Below, piece after piece: positions 62,049 through 64,000 of a stretch of 64,000 bases of DNA. The stretch is from NCBI RefSeq assembly GCF_041296385.1, contig NC_091034.1, positions 2,058,807 through 2,122,806 on the forward strand, in the 5' to 3' direction. The translations under genes and the position numbers were made by a program. The notes beneath the pieces are model-generated. The model was given only the letters and a program-made list of their open reading frames with translations, was not told the origin of the DNA and searched no databases. How positions within the stretch are numbered: position 1 is the stretch's first letter; every line of letters begins with the position of its first letter. This stretch comes from Aphelocoma coerulescens (lineage: Eukaryota > Chordata > Aves > Passeriformes > Corvidae).

Positions 62049-62345
62049 GCAGCTTCATCTCCTCCTGACATCTGAACAGGAGGCGATTAAGCAGGAGAGG
62101 GCCAGTCCCTGAGTGCCTCCAGCCAGCCCCGGGAGCTGCTCGAGGGGAGGGGACGTGGGGAGATAAGCTGGGAGCTCAGGCACTCTCTGGGCTTAATCCT
62201 GAACAGCCTCCTGGAGTTCCCTCCCAGTGACAGACAAGGGAGTCATTCCCAGCTCCCAGGCTCACAGGATGGAGGTGGAGCTGGGATTTCTTCCCCCTTA
62301 TCTGCCGTGCACTCTGAAGTGGGAGGTGAAGGAGGGGATCCTTAC

Positions 62346-62366
62346 CCGCAGCTGTAACCCCTCCAT
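62346..62366 (-). other. Possible short start exon
   Basis: The minus strand has an ATG in a good Kozak context (GCAGCCATGG) followed after seven codons by a strong donor (CGG|GTAAGG). No matching downstream acceptor was established, and it competes with the TATA box at 62043. Confidence 0.15.
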
Positions 62367-62571
62367 GGCTGCTCAGGTGGCTCTTCTCATCCCCTGAGGT
62401 GCTGGTCCCCACAAATAAAGGGCTCATGAACCCCTGCGAAGGAGAGGAACAAGCAGTTGGTGCAGGAAAAAAGCAGAGTCAGAGCAAGGAGGTAACAAAG
62501 GCCCGAGTAATGAAGCCCAGCTCAGGTAAGCAGAGCAGCAGGGAGACTGGCTTTGGATAGGGAGATGGGGG

Positions 62572-62625
62572 TCGGAATGAGGTGATCTTTAAGGTCCTTT
62601 CCAACCCAAACCATTCTATGAGATA
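62572..62625 (+). mobile_element. CR1 LINE 3' tip
   Basis: Short direct tip: CCTTTCCAACCCAAACCATT followed by CTATGAG. Confidence 0.75.
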
Positions 62626-63346
62626 AAGCACAGTAATCACACAAGGTAAGTCCTCAGCAACACCTTCCCTCTCTCTGCCCCTAGTCTGGCAGCAGCTTGG
62701 GTTTACCCCCAAGCTCTGGGACTTCCCATTCCCCTTGACCATCCTCACCTCATCTCCAAACACAAGAAATTGGAGCTTTGAGACCTTCAGGGCTGGCACA
62801 TTTTCACTGTGGCTCCTCCAAAGGGTCCTTCCAGCCCCCTGCAAGCCTCCTTTGCCTTGTTCCCTCTACACAGCCAACAACACCCCCTTAGCCTTGGGAA
62901 TCACAGCCACAGCCAAGGGACTGCGTGACAGGATTGGAAGTGCCAAGATAATGCCACCACCACCATCTTTCCCATAAAATCTCCCATAAAATCTCCCTCA
63001 TCCCTCTACCTGGCAGAGGCGATTCAATCCCCAACCCCCCAAAAAGAGCTCTTACCAGCCTTGCTGCTACCTCCGGCTTCCAGCTGAGGAATTTGGGGCT
63101 GTCCTGCAGCTGCAGATGTTAAGAGCTTCTGAAGCACTAATCCAGCTGCCAGCCTCTCTGAGCATGGATTAATAGGTCAGGCCTCACTCCTCCACAAGCA
63201 GCACAGCATCTGTCCAGGGATGCAGCCAGAGGGAGGATTGCTGGTGATTTCCTGGCTCCAGCAGTACCGCAGAGTGGAAAACGGGGAGCTGGGGTGTGAG
63301 TATCTGTAACATGCTGTGAGCTGGACATGCTCATAATTAATGGATG

Positions 63347-63412
63347 TATAATATAATATAATATAATATAATATAATATAATATAATATAATATAATATA
63401 ATATAATATATA
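63347..63412. repeat. (TATAA)n microsatellite
   Basis: About 13 units of the 5-mer. Confidence 0.95.
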
Positions 63413-63540
63413 AAGTACATCCTGACTGCTCTCCCAAAGAGGAGGCCATGGTTATGCACCCAGTCACGTTCCAGATCCAGGGGGGTTATGCAATTCAGGG
63501 GACCTGCCATCCTATTCCTTCTTCAGATCTTCACAGGTAG

Positions 63541-64000
63541 TGAGGCCATGATGATTTTTTGCCTTTTCTTTTATACCTTTCTACAACTTCTGTATTCTTT
63601 CTACAACTTCTGTAGGCTTTTTGCCTACATTCTTGGACTTGTTTGTTCAGCTGGGAGACTCAGCATTTTAGAAGCTTCGTAGCTAGAGATCAGTGTGCCC
63701 CAGACCCCAAGGTCCTCTCCAGAACACATTCTGTAAACTCAGACAGAACCATCCAGGGGAAGGTTCCTTGGGGAGGGGGGCTCACTTGAGCCTCTCATTG
63801 GGGAATCTTTGATAGATCTGCTAATTAGTAACACCTATAATGTTATACCAGATCTTTTGGGGTGGGCATTGCGGGGTGCATTTCGGTGCATTCGACCTGG
63901 GCGTGTGCACCTAAGGATCCTTAAAATAAATACCGAGGTAAAATCCCTTTTTCCCTTCTAACCATGTTTGACTCTTGATTTTAAGACCAGGAAAAGGCAT
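63541..64000 (+). mobile_element. LTR-like repeat, right copy of an inverted pair, cut by window edge
   Basis: It starts TGAGGCCATG and holds AATAAA near 63927. It pairs, inverted, with 56914-57379. A 19-base word around TTTCTACAACTTCTGTA is duplicated near its start (about 63577-63614), unlike the left copy. Confidence 0.75.

Overview
The window is vertebrate nuclear DNA, almost certainly avian and probably passerine. The evidence is about 30 truncated CR1 LINE 3' ends in both orientations, several ERVL-type solo LTRs of a kind typical of songbird genomes, a class I (gamma-like) endogenous retrovirus, and one spliced host gene. There is no bacterial or phage content. Most long reading frames are shadows of minisatellites, microsatellites or CR1 fragments.

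The left end (1-4325) is the 5' half of a minus-strand class I endogenous retrovirus. Reading leftwards from about 4325 it has an LTR with GC boxes, a TATA box and a polyadenylation signal, then a tRNA-Pro-type primer binding site, and a 1.6-kb leader with twelve 36-bp tandem units. Gag follows, with one internal amber codon, then a TGA, then an in-frame protease (D-T-G) that runs off the window.

From 4.3 to 46 kb I see no supportable host exon. The region is a mosaic of CR1 fragments, minisatellites (7.3-7.6 kb, 9.1-10.0 kb), microsatellites (TTTTA, ATT, a 480-bp pure TTTC tract), and a degenerate TTAGGG-like patch (19.6-19.9 kb). It also holds solo LTRs. Three of these have perfect 5-bp target-site duplications (11631-12254, 18163-18727, 41279-41797); a fourth (14580-15559) has a 4-of-5 match.

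From 46.4 to 59.1 kb the minus strand carries a six-exon gene for a beta-lactamase-like serine hydrolase, which I recognise as LACTBL1. The reading frame joins cleanly across five GT-AG introns into 568 codons. It encodes an N-terminal membrane anchor and the S-x-x-K, Y-x-N and K-x-G motifs of the class C beta-lactamase/LACTB fold. A complete tRNA-Asn(GTT) sequence lies antisense in intron 4 and is followed directly by a CR1 3' tail, an arrangement that looks like a tRNA-headed SINE.

The first recognised coding exon sits between two inverted copies of one LTR-like repeat (56914-57379 and 63541-64000+). A possible TATA promoter and 5' exons lie at about 61.6-62.4 kb. The most interesting items are the YY1-like motif array in the retroviral leader, the tRNA-Asn/CR1 composite, the inverted LTR pair, and the intact LACTBL1 catalytic motifs.
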